The translations under genes were made by a program, and so were the position numbers. This document shows positions 50,102 to 60,315 of a DNA stretch of 64,000 nucleotides, in pieces. Under the pieces are notes generated by a model. That model was not told where the DNA came from and ran no database searches. It worked only from the letters and a program-made list of their open reading frames with translations. Origin of the DNA: Beaufortia kweichowensis (taxonomy: Eukaryota > Chordata > Actinopteri > Cypriniformes > Gastromyzontidae); assembly GCA_019155185.1 (NCBI GenBank), contig CM032802.1, positions 1,377,001 through 1,441,000 of the forward strand. Reading direction: 5' to 3'. Position 1 is the first letter of the stretch. Every line of letters starts with the position of its first letter.

Positions 50102-50383
50102 AAGATGACGTCCCACCAGCCGTCACAACAGTTTGGTGCAGATTGGATGCAGTGTTGTGGAAAACTATCAAGTTCAAGATGTTTCCTCAGAGCAAAGACA
50201 AAATGTGCAAATGAAGACACGTATCGGTCCTGTCAGGTAAGAGTTTAAAACCATTGTTAAACATTTTGAAATCATTTTTTGACAGTTTCTGGTAAAGTCC
50301 TCTCGTGTGATTTTCATAAATCAAAGTTATTTTATCTCTTACAGGTCCAGAAAGGAATAATGTTCTTTCAAACTTGCACATAA
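50102..50383 (+). other. Candidate two-exon small gene (56 residues, six cysteines)
   Basis: Exon 50102-50236 ends at an excellent donor (GTCAG|GTAAGAG). After a 108-bp interval, an excellent acceptor (TTATCTCTTACAG, ending 50344) begins the next exon. Starting at ATG 50105 (A at -3, in-frame TAG immediately upstream) the frame stays open to the donor, continues in phase across the junction and stops at 50381-50383. The product has cysteines at 17, 18, 26, 34, 43 and 55 and no obvious signal peptide or known domain. The acceptor before 50102 is weak (GTGTTTTAG), so 50102 may lie inside a longer first exon. Confidence 0.35.
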
Positions 50384-51267
50384 GCATGTGCCACCCCAGA
50401 TGAACCTGTTGTTGTTGTTTCTCGAATGTTTACATAAAAAGAAGTATCGGTAAAGTCATTTGGAAAGAATGAATGACAAGAAACGCCCAGAAGCTCCAAA
50501 AGGGTTTCATTAATATTTCATCTTCCTAATCACCCTGTAAATTACTTACAATGCAATCGTAAAAAGCATTAAAACATATCGAGTAAGCCATTACAGCAGG
50601 AGATGTATAAGTTATGAATCTGATTGGAACTTGGTTCAGGAGTCATATCTGTATTGATTGAGTAATGAAATGTGTCTTTCCTTTTCTCATTCTCTCTCCA
50701 TCTCAAATGAATTTACAGACGGTGTTTGGTGCACTAGACATTTGAAAGAGTTTGCACTGCGGCATCTGTCTGAAGGTTTCACGCTGAGATGTCCAGACTT
50801 GTGATATTCAGATATTTAAAGTAAAAGTCTTATTTATTACTCTTTGATTCCAGTCAAGTCACATGTTCATTTTAACAGTAACTTAGTATGTTTTAAGTTA
50901 ACATACAGGATTAGGATTGTGTCCAAACTGAACTCACAGAAGTCATGAGAGCGGACATGGACGCTGTCAAAATGTGTGATTGACAGATGGAGCAAACCTG
51001 CTATCTGAAGGTAAAGCATCATTCCTCATTTTACATGTTCAGTGCCAGTCATTTAAAATACAGTTGCAAAAAGCATACAGAATGCAGTGAAGTTTGATAC
51101 TTATTTGTTTTAGTCTCTAGCCCTAAATATAACCAATAATAGCAGTGATTCTTACAACCCAGATGAGCCACATTCCTGTTGAAAACTAGTTATTAAGAAA
51201 TCATGAATGAAGGGATCAGGCTAGATTTCCTGTTACACTGAGAGAATGAATGTGTTTGTTCTTTCAG

Positions 51268-51341
51268 AGATGAGAGAGAAACAACAAAAATATACAACAG
51301 ATCAGTGTTCACAGAGCACTGTGACAGTCAGTTTGGTCTTG
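51268..51341 (+). other. Candidate short exon
   Basis: A strong acceptor (GTGTTTGTTCTTTCAG, ending 51267) is followed by a 74-bp segment to TTG|GTAAAA. A second, better donor AAAG|GTAAGT lies at 51436. Two frames are open to the first donor. An ATG at 51270 opens one of them. Not recognised; it may belong with the segment at 50.1-50.4 kb, but no frame evidence ties them. Confidence 0.2.
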
Positions 51342-51458
51342 GTAAAAGCTCATCACAACTGAAGTAGAGATGCATGAATGAATGGATTGAAAAGTGAAAT
51401 ATCATATTGTTTTATAAAGTTTTTGCTCCGGTAAAGGTAAGTATATAAAGTAACCTGC

Positions 51459-51655
51459 AATTTTAAGGTGCATCATGATGCCATTGATTTTGGCTGAATG
51501 GTTCCATAAAGAACCATTAAAATCCACTGAACTTCTGTTTTATGAAAGTTTTTTTTGTGAAAAAGAGTTTTATACCTTAAAAAAGCTTTAAGGTTCTTTG
51601 GGGAACCAAAAACGGTTCTTCAATGGCATCTTAAAAGGTTAAAAAAAAACCTTAG
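51459..51655 (+). mobile_element. AGAACC-family MITE, copy 3
   Basis: Carries TTTAAGGTGCATCATGATGC, GAATGGTTCCATAAAGAACC, GGTTCTTTGGGGAACC and GGTTCTTCAATGGCATC in the same order as the copies at 39.4 and 59.2 kb. The right end is degraded into A-rich sequence. Non-coding. Confidence 0.65.
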
Positions 51656-52339
51656 TTTAGAAGTCAGATTTAGAAACATATCCAGTTTTGAGCAGTCTGT
51701 ACATATATAGTTAGCGGATGGAGTGTGGATGTGAAACTGAGACCAAGTGTGTCCATTAATGCTGTGTAACTAGTCATCCCGCAGCGGTTAGTTAGTTTCT
51801 TTGAGGTACAGGCATCAATATATGTTCAAATGAAGCGACGCCGTTGAATGAGATGCAGAGAAGTAATTACAGACATCTGATCAAAAATTGTGCTCGCAGA
51901 GCAGCGATTGATCAAGCAGGATGAAGTTTACTTTAAACCAGAATCTCAGCCCTCCAAACCAAAGCAGTCCATCTTTCTAGTGTGCTTCAATCCCCTTAAA
52001 CCATCTCTCTCTCTCTGTGTGTTTCTCAGTGTTAGATGAAAGAGCAGAAACATATTCATTTAGAGGAGCGACCATGATGAGCTTTCATCAGTGTAGAGTC
52101 GTGGAGAAGATCCAACGATGCTGGGGATTATAGATCAAGGCGAGAGAGAGAGAAAGTCTTCTGTGTGTTGTGGTCATAAAGATTATTTGTGACAAATCTT
52201 AAAAAAAATCATTCTAAATCATTTTAAAAATGATTGTTTTAGTAATAATTGTTCATTTAATGTTTCATCTTACTGTTCCTCTTGATCGGGTTATGCCTCA
52301 AAACCTTGAAATATTCCAACTGACTAATGAGCCATTTCT

Positions 52340-52780
52340 CTTTTCTACTTCTTCAGGTAATCATATGAGCTCAGGAAAGCCACGGGGAGTCAATGATCTT
52401 TTTCGCCTGTTATATCTAGTCTTAAAAGCGGAAAAAGTTCCCACCCCCACGACTTAATCTCCTCTCTTCATGCCCTCTGCAGAAGTGCATTACAGGCTCG
52501 ACGACGGTGACGGAACAGACTTCAATACATCATGCTTCACAAAGATGCTGCTGGAATTAGTGCTGCGGGCAGATATAAATACTTTGACTTTAAAGATCGT
52601 TTTGGTGCGCCGTGTCTCGATGCCGCGCCTTTTCCTTTACGCCGAAATGAAATCTAGTTTTTTCAGACTCTAATGCAAGGCTAATGGTGTGGAGATATTT
52701 TTATCTCCGAATTGAATCTTATTGTGAACCGAAGCGCTCGCTCAAAATCTCATCTCGACTGAAGTGCTGATTCATACCTT
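52340..52780. promoter_or_regulatory. Enhancer-like unique block
   Basis: A CpG-bearing, non-repetitive stretch including CTCGACGACGGTGACGGAAC, GGTGCGCCGTGTCTCGATGC, GCGCCTTTTCC and GAACCGAAGCGCTCGC. Two short open frames (67 and 75 codons) cover parts without domains. Possible conserved regulatory element. Confidence 0.32.
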
Positions 52781-53389
52781 TGGCTAACTGCTCGGATCAG
52801 AGCTGTCCGTCAACAAAACCGTGCAGATTATTGGAAAGAAGGAAGTAAACCTGTTAACACTGAAGTGTGAGAGAGCTATCAGGGCATTAGTGTGAGATGA
52901 GATCAGAAAATCTGCTTTATTACCAAAGTCAGACACTTGAGATCGAGCGGTTATTGACATTTTATCATGACTTTGAATGCAGCTCATCAAACTAGCAGCT
53001 GTATAATTTAGGCGTCTGAACATTTTCCCTTTTTTTAATGAAATCACTATTATTTCCTTTATAACATGAATGAGATGATGTTGAAACGCTTTTATATGAG
53101 CTCAAGCGTGTCTTTGTTCCCTCACTAAAGCCATTGTAAATCAGGACAGGTCTTTGGAATAAAACCTTTGAAACTCCCCGTTCTTCTTTTATTTCTCTTC
53201 ACGTATCTAGTGGAGTTTTTTTCTCAACTTATAAAACACAGACAGTTGTATATAAATCTTATGCACACATAGACTGACATAATTCAGAGAAAATTCATTT
53301 TTTCCTTTTTCTCTCCCTCAGGATAATCATACTTTCCGTCTTCCCGAATTTGAATCCTTTCTGCTCTCCTTCAAGAATCCTCATCTCGC

Positions 53390-53780
53390 CCCGTGTCGTA
53401 GTCCAGCAGAAACTTGTCGGTATGTGATCTGGTTTTCTATTGATCCTTGAGGGAACGAAGAGGTAAAAGTTGGAAACTAAGCGGGGCTCCCGCTTCTCTT
53501 TCATATTTAAGCGACTGTGTTTCACCTTCAACTACAGAATCACATAAATAGAGACATAAAGATGTTGTACGGAGGTTCTCTTTTGCTTTGATTTCATATC
53601 TTTTATGTGCCTCTGAGGTGCATACATTATCCAGTCGACTCGTCCCAGTACGTGAAGCTTTACTGATGTTATGTCATCTTTAATGCAGAGATGTTTGCAC
53701 TGGTCTCCAGCAGAACGGACCCGCTGGCTGGACTTCACAGTACTCGGTGTCCTTCACACACACATGCTCATGTGTTATAA
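53390..53780. promoter_or_regulatory. Enhancer-like unique block
   Basis: Moderate CpG (CGCCCCGTGTCGTAG, AGCGGGGCTCCCGC, AGCAGAACGGACCCGC), stops in most frames, no repeat texture. A regulatory role is inferred from composition only. Confidence 0.27.
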
Positions 53781-54179
53781 ATCACTGAAAAGAAACAAAG
53801 CAAAAGAGAAAAACAGGTTTGGTCTGAATGCGAGTGCACAACAGGGTTATACCTCCAATTATCATCATTACCTCATGCTGGATTCATTCGGGTTTCGTAT
53901 GGTAGCGTGGGTGCTTTTGCTTTAAAAAATGGCCTTGGTTGGTTTATTGCTTTTTTACAGTGTTTGCTAATGTTAGCTGTATGTAGAAATGTATGCACCT
54001 AAAGGATTTTGTGTTATTATTTTTTGTTAAATGTCCTTGCATATGCTTCTGCAAGATTATTTGGCACTATAAAAAAGGCTGTTCTTAGTATTTAAAGGTA
54101 ATATTGTAAAAGTAAAACAATTGTTTGACAGATTGGAAAAAACTAAAAAATGTTAAACTGAAAGTTTATATTTTTTGAT

Positions 54180-54400
54180 TTATATTTAGGTGATAACAAT
54201 AATTTTATTTTATCAAACATGAATTAAAAATGAGCAATACTTCTACAACTTTTAACATGAAATTATCATGAAATTTACATGAACTAATACATTTTTAAAA
54301 TCAAAAGCTCTTAACATAGTTATTGGCATTAACAAATATGAATAAATATTGTTAATGCATTTGCCAATGTTAACAAATACAATCATAATCTTTAGATATT
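54180..54400 (+). repeat. TTAACAAATACAA-ending interspersed repeat, copy 1
   Basis: Shares GCAATACTTCTACA, TTAACATG, ACATGAACTAATA, GGCATTAACAAATA and GCATTTGCCAATGTTAACAA with 55120-55445, in the same order. The family normally ends in TAATGTTAACAAATACAACC. Non-coding and AT-rich. Confidence 0.6.
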
Positions 54401-55063
54401 TTTAATCATCCAACAGAATATTTGTTGACATGGTCAACTCTTGTAAGATAATAATAAACTTTCAAGACATTCTAAAGTTTTATTGAACAGACATTTTTTG
54501 TTTCTTAGCTGTTGCAGCTTCAAGTGTTTTATAAACGATGCGGTACGTGCCATATTTCAACCCACACATTGGTTTATTTATTTTGTTAACTGTCTAAAGC
54601 CAAAGATTTTTCAGATAGCCTCTTACTCTACAGCCACTGCTGTCCTCATTGTTAAACTATTAAATAAGTGTTTAAAAATGAAAACAATAGCATTTACATT
54701 CATGAGATTCATTGGTCTTGTGTCTAATTGTTGCCTGTTAAACCAGAGCTGAGGAATGCTATTGAATTCCTCTTATTCAGAGAGCTCCAAACTGAATAAT
54801 GCCCATTTTAATGAGGGGAATAACTCATCGCACAATCCTAAATGCTTTTGGGTATTGGCACAATGCCTTCGCTCTGACTAATGACACATACCGAGCTTTA
54901 ACTCTTCAGGTATATGAACGGATGGCTGCGTCACAGAGAAAACTATCCAGCATGATCTTAATTCAGCACTGACTTTATATTTGGTGCACTGCCTCGAAAT
55001 TGATGATTTGCATTGCATGCAACTTGGTATACATAAATAGATAAGTGTGCTATTAATGCTCCA

Positions 55064-55630
55064 TCAAAAAATGGAAATTCTGCCATTATTTGTGTTGTTT
55101 TCTGATGCAGTATCACTTTAAAACAAGGCTGTATTTCTGAACATTATATAATGCATTAGCTAACTATAAACTAACAACAAACAATACTTCTACAGCATTA
55201 TTAATCTTAATTCATGTTAAATTAAGCATTTCCTTAAACATTTTTTAAATCAAACGTTGTGTCTGTTAACATCAGTTAATGCACAAATGAACTAATGTGA
55301 ACAAATGTATTGACATTAACAAACATTAACAAAGATTAATACATGTTAAGACACTATATTTTTCATGGTTAGTTCATGTGTGCTAATGCATTTACTAATG
55401 TTATCTAATACAACCTTATTAAAAAAAAGTGGTACTGCCAAAATGTACCCTGTTATTCACTAAGTTTCACAAGTCATACAGACTATATTTCTGGACCTTC
55501 AAGAGTTTGTTTTTGACCTTTTGTCAGTATGTAGAAAATAGCTTCAATTGTCAAATTTCTCTTTTTTGTGTTTCGCAGAAAAGATGACATCACATTGATT
55601 TGGAGCAACATGAGGGTGAGTGAATAAACA
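55064..55630 (+). repeat. Common fish repeat interrupted by another repeat
   Basis: The left end (55066-55104) reads AAAAAATGGAAATTCTGCCA and the right end (55577-55630) reads GATTTGGAGCAACATGAGGG then TGAGTGAATAAA. These are opposite ends of the family that is uninterrupted at 49540-49765. The intervening sequence is largely a copy of the TTAACAAATACAA family (55120-55445). The AGG|GTGAGT near 55613 is a repeat feature and should not be read as a splice donor. Confidence 0.5.
55120..55445 (+). repeat. TTAACAAATACAA-ending interspersed repeat, copy 2
   Basis: Colinear with 54180-54400 and ending in ACTAATGTTATCTAATACAA then CCTTATTAAAA. It is longer at the left and sits inside another repeat. 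Confidence 0.6.
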
Positions 55631-55771
55631 ATTGTGCTTGAATTGAACCCTTTGAGCTACGAACACAACAGTGAAAGTGACTCATCTAGAAGTGTGGAAG
55701 AAACAGAAAAGTCTCTTGAAGTGAAAAGAAGGTTAATAAATATATATTGCTCTCTGTGTTTTGTTTTCCAG

Positions 55772-55899
55772 CGGATGTATCATACGATTCTGATTCACTG
55801 CTGTCTTTGGCCGTGACACCAGAGAGAGTTAGAGAGAGATTTTTAGTTTCTTACAGTCGGCATCTGCCGGCTCTAATGAGTGACAGGCTTCATGAATAA
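55772..55899 (+). other. Candidate terminal exon or regulatory block
   Basis: A strong acceptor (GTGTTTTGTTTTCCAG, ending 55771) opens onto a frame from GAT 55774 that continues 41 codons to TAA 55897-55899. The predicted residues (for example DVSYDSDSLLSLAVTPERV) look plausible but match nothing I recognise. The adjoining CpG-bearing, unique 55850-55930 could instead be a conserved non-coding element. Confidence 0.22.
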
Positions 55900-56219
55900 G
55901 TCACGTCGATTAAAGAGAGAAGCAGATTCTTCAATACATACTTTAGGAATGAAACGCAGAGCTAAACCGTCGTTCTGACCGACCACAAAGGAATATCTAA
56001 ACTGGTTATGGTGGTAAATTAGCAAAGCAGATTGAGCATCTGGAATGCCATGAGCATTGTTAGGAATAAATTGTGATGTTTACTGTTATTTATCATGTCC
56101 AGATATCCTCCGACAGCTCTCTTTGAGGGACACATATCCAAATTGGACAGCTGAACTGTGTTAACAGCTTTAAAAGTGTTGTGTTGTGGATTTTGTGAGG
56201 AAAATTATTTACATTTAGG

Positions 56220-56455
56220 CAATTCCATGCTTACATCAACCTTACCATGAAGAAATAAGGTTTTTCCAAAAGATTTTTGTCATACTGATCAATATTTCAG
56301 ATGTCAATATTTGCTGGTTTAAATCCTCATGTGAGGTCAAAGTTTTTATAGCATTTGTTAATGTTTAAATCATGATTTTATAGTCAGATAAAGTGCTGTT
56401 TTCAGAATTGTTATATCTATAACAATATATAAAATAAAATAACAATTTCTCTTCC
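56220..56455 (+). repeat. TCCATGCA...family, copy 3
   Basis: Colinear with the copies at 28.5 and 34.1 kb: TTCCATGCTTACATCAACC, CATACTGATCAATATTTCAG, TTGCTGGTTTAAAT and CAGATAAAGTGCTGTTTTCA. The right end has lost the CCATATTCCTCAT part. Confidence 0.7.
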
Positions 56456-58261
56456 ATGCATTACCTGTTACAGAAACACTACACCAATACTATTACTTTT
56501 CTTGGAAATCTTCTGCAGTAGTTGTTTAATAAAAGTTGTCTGCGTCTGGTTAGTTAATGTGTGAGTGTGCTGTCAGGCATTAAAACTTTTTATTTTTCAC
56601 AGCAAAATTAAATAAACTATTGAAAGAAATCAGAAGCATGCGGGGGACAGAAAGAACGAGTGGTAACTGTGTGTTATTGCGGAAACCATTTATCATAATT
56701 ACGCAGTCTAAATGCATGGTGAGTATTTTAAGATGAGGTTGTTGATATTTGTCAAGCCGTTGGGTTAGTCTACTTTACTTTGTGTCGTAGGGTGAATTGC
56801 TAATTGTATTAAACTGCATGCTGGAGGTTTGAGGAAACACTAATGACAAATACCATTTAAAGCACATGTTCCTGTGGGGCGGCTGACATAAACAGGTTTT
56901 GTCATGAGCCTCGGTGCTGCGTTTATGCTCTTAGATCAACCCTGTTGCCTTTTACTCTCTGTTTGCTGGTTATGATTCATGATTAAATCATGTAGCGATT
57001 CTTTTCTTTTACGATTCATTAGTTAAGTCGTCCTTTGTGTTAATTTAACACTTGCAAAGAAAAATGCAGACCCTTAAAATGAAGTCGTCAGGGAGCAAAA
57101 TGAATTTATAATTTGTTTTGGCCATAATGATATAAACAATTTCTTGCCAAGCTCCTGAATTATGAGACAATCAGTTTTGCGGCTGTTCTTCACATTTTCT
57201 TCATTAGATTTGCTGATAATACTCGACTCGTGATGTTAATGACAAGTTAAAAGCATTACACTAGACTTTTACTCGTACATCTTTGTTGTCCTTAGAAAAC
57301 TAAATACATAAGGTACATTTTAGATAGTGAAATCTAATTGGACGACAAACATTTTTCCAAGGCGATGAAAGTGAAATGAAATCAAACTTTCTTATTTTGT
57401 GGTTTTTCTACAGAAAAAAAGAATGAAAGTCTTTGAAACAACATGAATTTAAGTTGTTTCTTTCCTTCAAAATTCAACTTTGTTTTGTCTTTGCATGTGT
57501 CACTGTTTGTAAATATTATAAAATGTGTGTGTCTAGCGTATAGATTTCTATCATCTCAGGTTAAATACTGTTACACCGTGCACCATAAAGTCCTCTCAGA
57601 CCAATATCAGATATGATTTGACTGTCCTGGCATCAGTTATCAGTCGTTTATAGACTTTTTTGGCTAATTAGTTTTTTACTCCATTGGATGACTGCCACTT
57701 TAACAACACTGATATTATTTATGATGTTCCTCAAGGCTTACTTCCAGATTTATAGCGTACAACTAAGCAAAATGACTTTTAAAGAGATTAAAGCTTTCTC
57801 AGCTGAGCCCTAATACTAATTAGCACATTTCAAAAGAAACGATTGATACGTCTCTTTGTGAGCTTTACTTTCCTTCTGCAATAAATTCACACAGGAAAGA
57901 AGTCACGATCTCTACAGTATCTCTCTTGTTTCTGCTAGACATCAATGAGATTAATCGGAGAACAAGACGTTTGTACCCAAAAGGTTTTACCTGAAACTTT
58001 AATAACTTGTATGTCTCATCTAAAGTTTTACAACATCTCAAGAATGTCTTAATCTGTGCTCATATCATTGAAGAATTTAATGGAAAAGGTCATATTATAA
58101 TCTCAGATATTATAGTTCATTCATTATTGTAAGACTGAATTATTTATATATGTTAACAAGATTCTCTTTTGATTTTATTCATATTTCTTTTAGGAATTCC
58201 AAGGAAAATATCTTTATACTTGAGACAAGATCCGGAAGGATTCATAAGTAGATACATAAAA
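56456..58261. other. No gene seen
   Basis: AT-rich unique DNA. A pyrimidine-rich stretch ending TTTCTTTTAG at 58193 precedes an open frame reaching 58459, but that frame runs straight into a fold-back repeat at 58263, so it is not credible as an exon. Confidence 0.45.
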
Positions 58262-58262
58262 T

Positions 58263-58365
58263 GGTTGAGCCAAAAAGGAACAAACTTGACTGTTGGGTTA
58301 CAAGTGAACCTATGCTGGGATGTTTTAGCCCAAAATGGTTGGGTTTGTCCCTTTTTGACCCAACC
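58263..58365. mobile_element. Fold-back MITE of the AACCCA family
   Basis: The left arm 58263-58300 begins GGTTGAGCCAAAAAGGAACA. The right arm 58326-58365 ends CCTTTTTGACCCAACC. Read as its inverse, the right arm begins GGTTGGGTCAAAAAGGGACA, so the arms pair with a few mismatches over about 38 bp. This type of AACCCA repeat is abundant in cyprinid genomes. Confidence 0.65.
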
Positions 58366-58499
58366 ATGGGTTAAAAATAACCTAGTATATACAATATTAA
58401 TGCATCTAACCAGTTATAAAACCCAGCGTGTGAATAGCAGTGATTATCGACAGGGTTGATGTCCAAAATGAACAGATCTAATGGTTAGTGATTTCCCTT

Positions 58500-58690
58500 A
58501 AGAACCACCAATCCTACTACACTTCCATTCCCCGCCGCCTCAATTAAACAAATGACCCATAAAACAACAGGGCAATGTGTGGATGCCAAGCGGAAAGAAG
58601 CCTGTGCCATCGGAGGGGAATATGGGGTAACTTTACGCCTGCCTTAATGCGGATCGTAATTCCGTTCAAACCACGGTGAGAGAGCAAAAG
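58500..58690. promoter_or_regulatory. Enhancer-like unique block
   Basis: Includes CATTCCCCGCCGCCTCAATT, AAGCGGAAAGAAGCC, GGAGGGGAATATGGGG and TAATGCGGATCGTAATTCCG. GC and CpG are raised relative to flanks and stops occur in all frames. It lies 200 bp upstream of the TATA/CRE promoter candidate. Confidence 0.3.
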
Positions 58691-58859
58691 AGTTTATAAT
58701 GAGACAGTTAGGTAATGATCAGTGCTGATGTTTTACATTTAATACTTTGAGTTTGTACTGTTGCTAAATGAAATGTCATTTCAGATTTACACTTGTTTTG
58801 CTGCGTGTTGGAGACTGGAGAGGATTTTGGGATCCTGGGAGTTCAGAGCGTCTTCTGTA

Positions 58860-58867
58860 TTACGTCA
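58860..58867 (+). promoter_or_regulatory. CRE-like site
   Basis: TTACGTCA is a one-base variant of the palindromic cAMP-response element and a good CREB/ATF site. It lies 57 bp upstream of a TATA box, the usual spacing in cAMP-inducible promoters. Confidence 0.4.
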
Positions 58868-58923
58868 CCTGTAGCCATTTCAAGAGCCCTGCTTCAATCA
58901 AAGGTCCTGCGCTGGTGTGGGTT

Positions 58924-58957
58924 TATATAAGAGCAAAGTGGCACTTTATATCAGTCT
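58924..58957 (+). promoter_or_regulatory. TATA box with initiator at canonical spacing
   Basis: TATATAAG (58924-58931) is followed by the initiator-like TCAGTCT with its A at 58953, 29 bp from the first T of the TATA box. That is the optimal distance for RNA polymerase II initiation. Together with the CRE upstream this is the best core promoter in the window. A transcript would start near 58953. Confidence 0.42.
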
Positions 58958-59024
58958 TCAGTAGAGTAGAGCCCGGCTGGTTCCTCACTCACAGTCTGAT
59001 CAAAAGATCTCGCATCTGTGCAGC

Positions 59025-59150
59025 ATGACGGCTCGTTTTCCTGGAAACATAGATCACATGGTCAAATCATACTCTGCTTTTACTGCAGTAACCTCAGTTT
59101 TTAGTTTTATACGTAGTCAAATTATAGTAATCACAAATTTAACCATTTAA
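59025..59150 (+). CDS. Hypothetical short ORF downstream of the TATA promoter
   Basis: The first ATG after the predicted start site (59025, A at -3) opens 41 codons beginning MTARFPGNIDHMVKS and ends at 59148-59150. I recognise no domain. The end of the frame enters an interspersed repeat, so a real protein would have to leave the exon earlier. The only candidate donor is GCA|GTAACC near 59087, which is weak. This may be the 5' part of a first exon or a chance ORF. Confidence 0.2.
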   Translation: MTARFPGNIDHMVKSYSAFTAVTSVFSFIRSQIIVITNLTI

Positions 59151-59156
59151 CCATTC

Positions 59157-59307
59157 TTTTTTTTTGCGTGAATGGTTCCATAAAGAAGCTTTCTCTTTAG
59201 TGGGAAAAGAATGTAATGATGTAAAGGTTTTTTAGGGAATCAAAAATGGTTCTTCTTTGGCATCGCTGTGAAGAACCTTTTGAAGCAGCTTTATTTTTAA
59301 GAATGTA
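59157..59307 (+). mobile_element. AGAACC-family MITE, copy 4
   Basis: Contains GAATGGTTCCATAAAGAAGC, GGGAATCAAAAATGG, GGTTCTTCTTTGGCATCGCT and GTGAAGAACC, ending TTTATTTTTAAGAATGTA at 59307, like the right end of copy 1. The region 59248-59280 supplies the uninterrupted version of the site split at 39.6 kb. Confidence 0.65.
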
Positions 59308-59425
59308 CTTTATAACTTTAGTTTTACCATGGTATTTGTAGTAAAACTATGGTAATACAGATAGTAAGTAATCTATCTACAGTACCAAAAGTCACAGTTA
59401 CTACATTTGACTGTATGGTTTATTT
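59308..59425. repeat. ACCATGGTA/TAGTAAAACTATGG interspersed repeat
   Basis: TTTTACCATGGTATTTGTAG, TAAAACTATGGTAATACAG and CACAGTTACTACA belong to a repeat rich in TATGGTAAT/ATTACCATA phrases common in cyprinids. Related phrases (CAAATTATAGTAATCACAAA) occur just left of the MITE at 59116-59140, so the MITE may have inserted into this repeat. Confidence 0.4.
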
Positions 59426-60315
59426 TCTTAATGTGATGGATTTTTGTTAACGTGCTGCTAGGATTCAGGACACTTTGTTGGTTGCTTGATTTTGTATTTT
59501 TGTTGTGTTGTGCTGTATAATCACATGTGTGTTGTTCATTATTTTGTACAGTATTTTACTTTCAGAACAGGCAGAAATATTATAAAAAAATTGAAACTTG
59601 ATGCTCTCGGCCAGGACCAGATACAGTCTAAAAAGAGAGAAAAGTAGGAAAAGAAGGCTAACTTAAAATATATCACCTGATCTCTTTTTCTCTGAAATCT
59701 CAATTAACTAGTCCTAAAACTTTGTTTTGCCTGAGGTGAGCTAAAGCAACAAAATACTTCTTAATTTTTGCAGTACTTTTGTAGTCAAATTGTGGAGTAT
59801 TGATTATTCGTCAAGTTACTAAAAGGTTTACAGTTTTGAAAACTTCAATTCAGGTCAATTAAAGCTCTGTTTACAAGCAGAGGAGTTTATCCCACAGTAT
59901 TTGTTTTGAATTGACGGTTTGATTTCACATCTCATATAACATGCCGTCACAGACAGTAGGATTCTTCATACACCTTATCCATTAGTCCCTCCGTTTATGC
60001 ATCTACCAAACCATCTATCTTTTCTCTCTCCCAACATCTATCTTTTGTAACTGTCTGTTGTCCTTTAAACCTTCATCTTTCCTTGTCTGCCTCTCTCTCC
60101 ATCCCTGAACCCAATTCCATTCTCAGGGAGCCTGTTTAAGGTCACTGTCAATCTTATTATGAGGGAGGATGTGTAATTACCTCATCCATCCATGCAGCCG
60201 CTTTCAGTGTCTGTAAGACTAGCCTGAAGCCATTCAAATGAGACCAACACACACACATACAGCTCATCAAGAGATTTCTGATCAATATACATACATTTGA
60301 AAATGGTGCTTTGGT
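59426..60315. other. No gene seen
   Basis: AT-rich unique DNA with short pyrimidine-rich patches at 60010-60110. No convincing ORF or repeat. Confidence 0.45.

Noticed and set aside
55605..55622. AGG|GTGAGT splice donor
   Set aside because: The sequence ACATGAGGGTGAGTGAAT is part of a very common fish repeat end, also seen near 49725, so it is not specific evidence for an exon.
58169..58459. 96-codon frame after a strong TTTCTTTTAG acceptor
   Set aside because: Most of the frame lies in the fold-back AACCCA MITE starting at 58263, and no donor precedes it.
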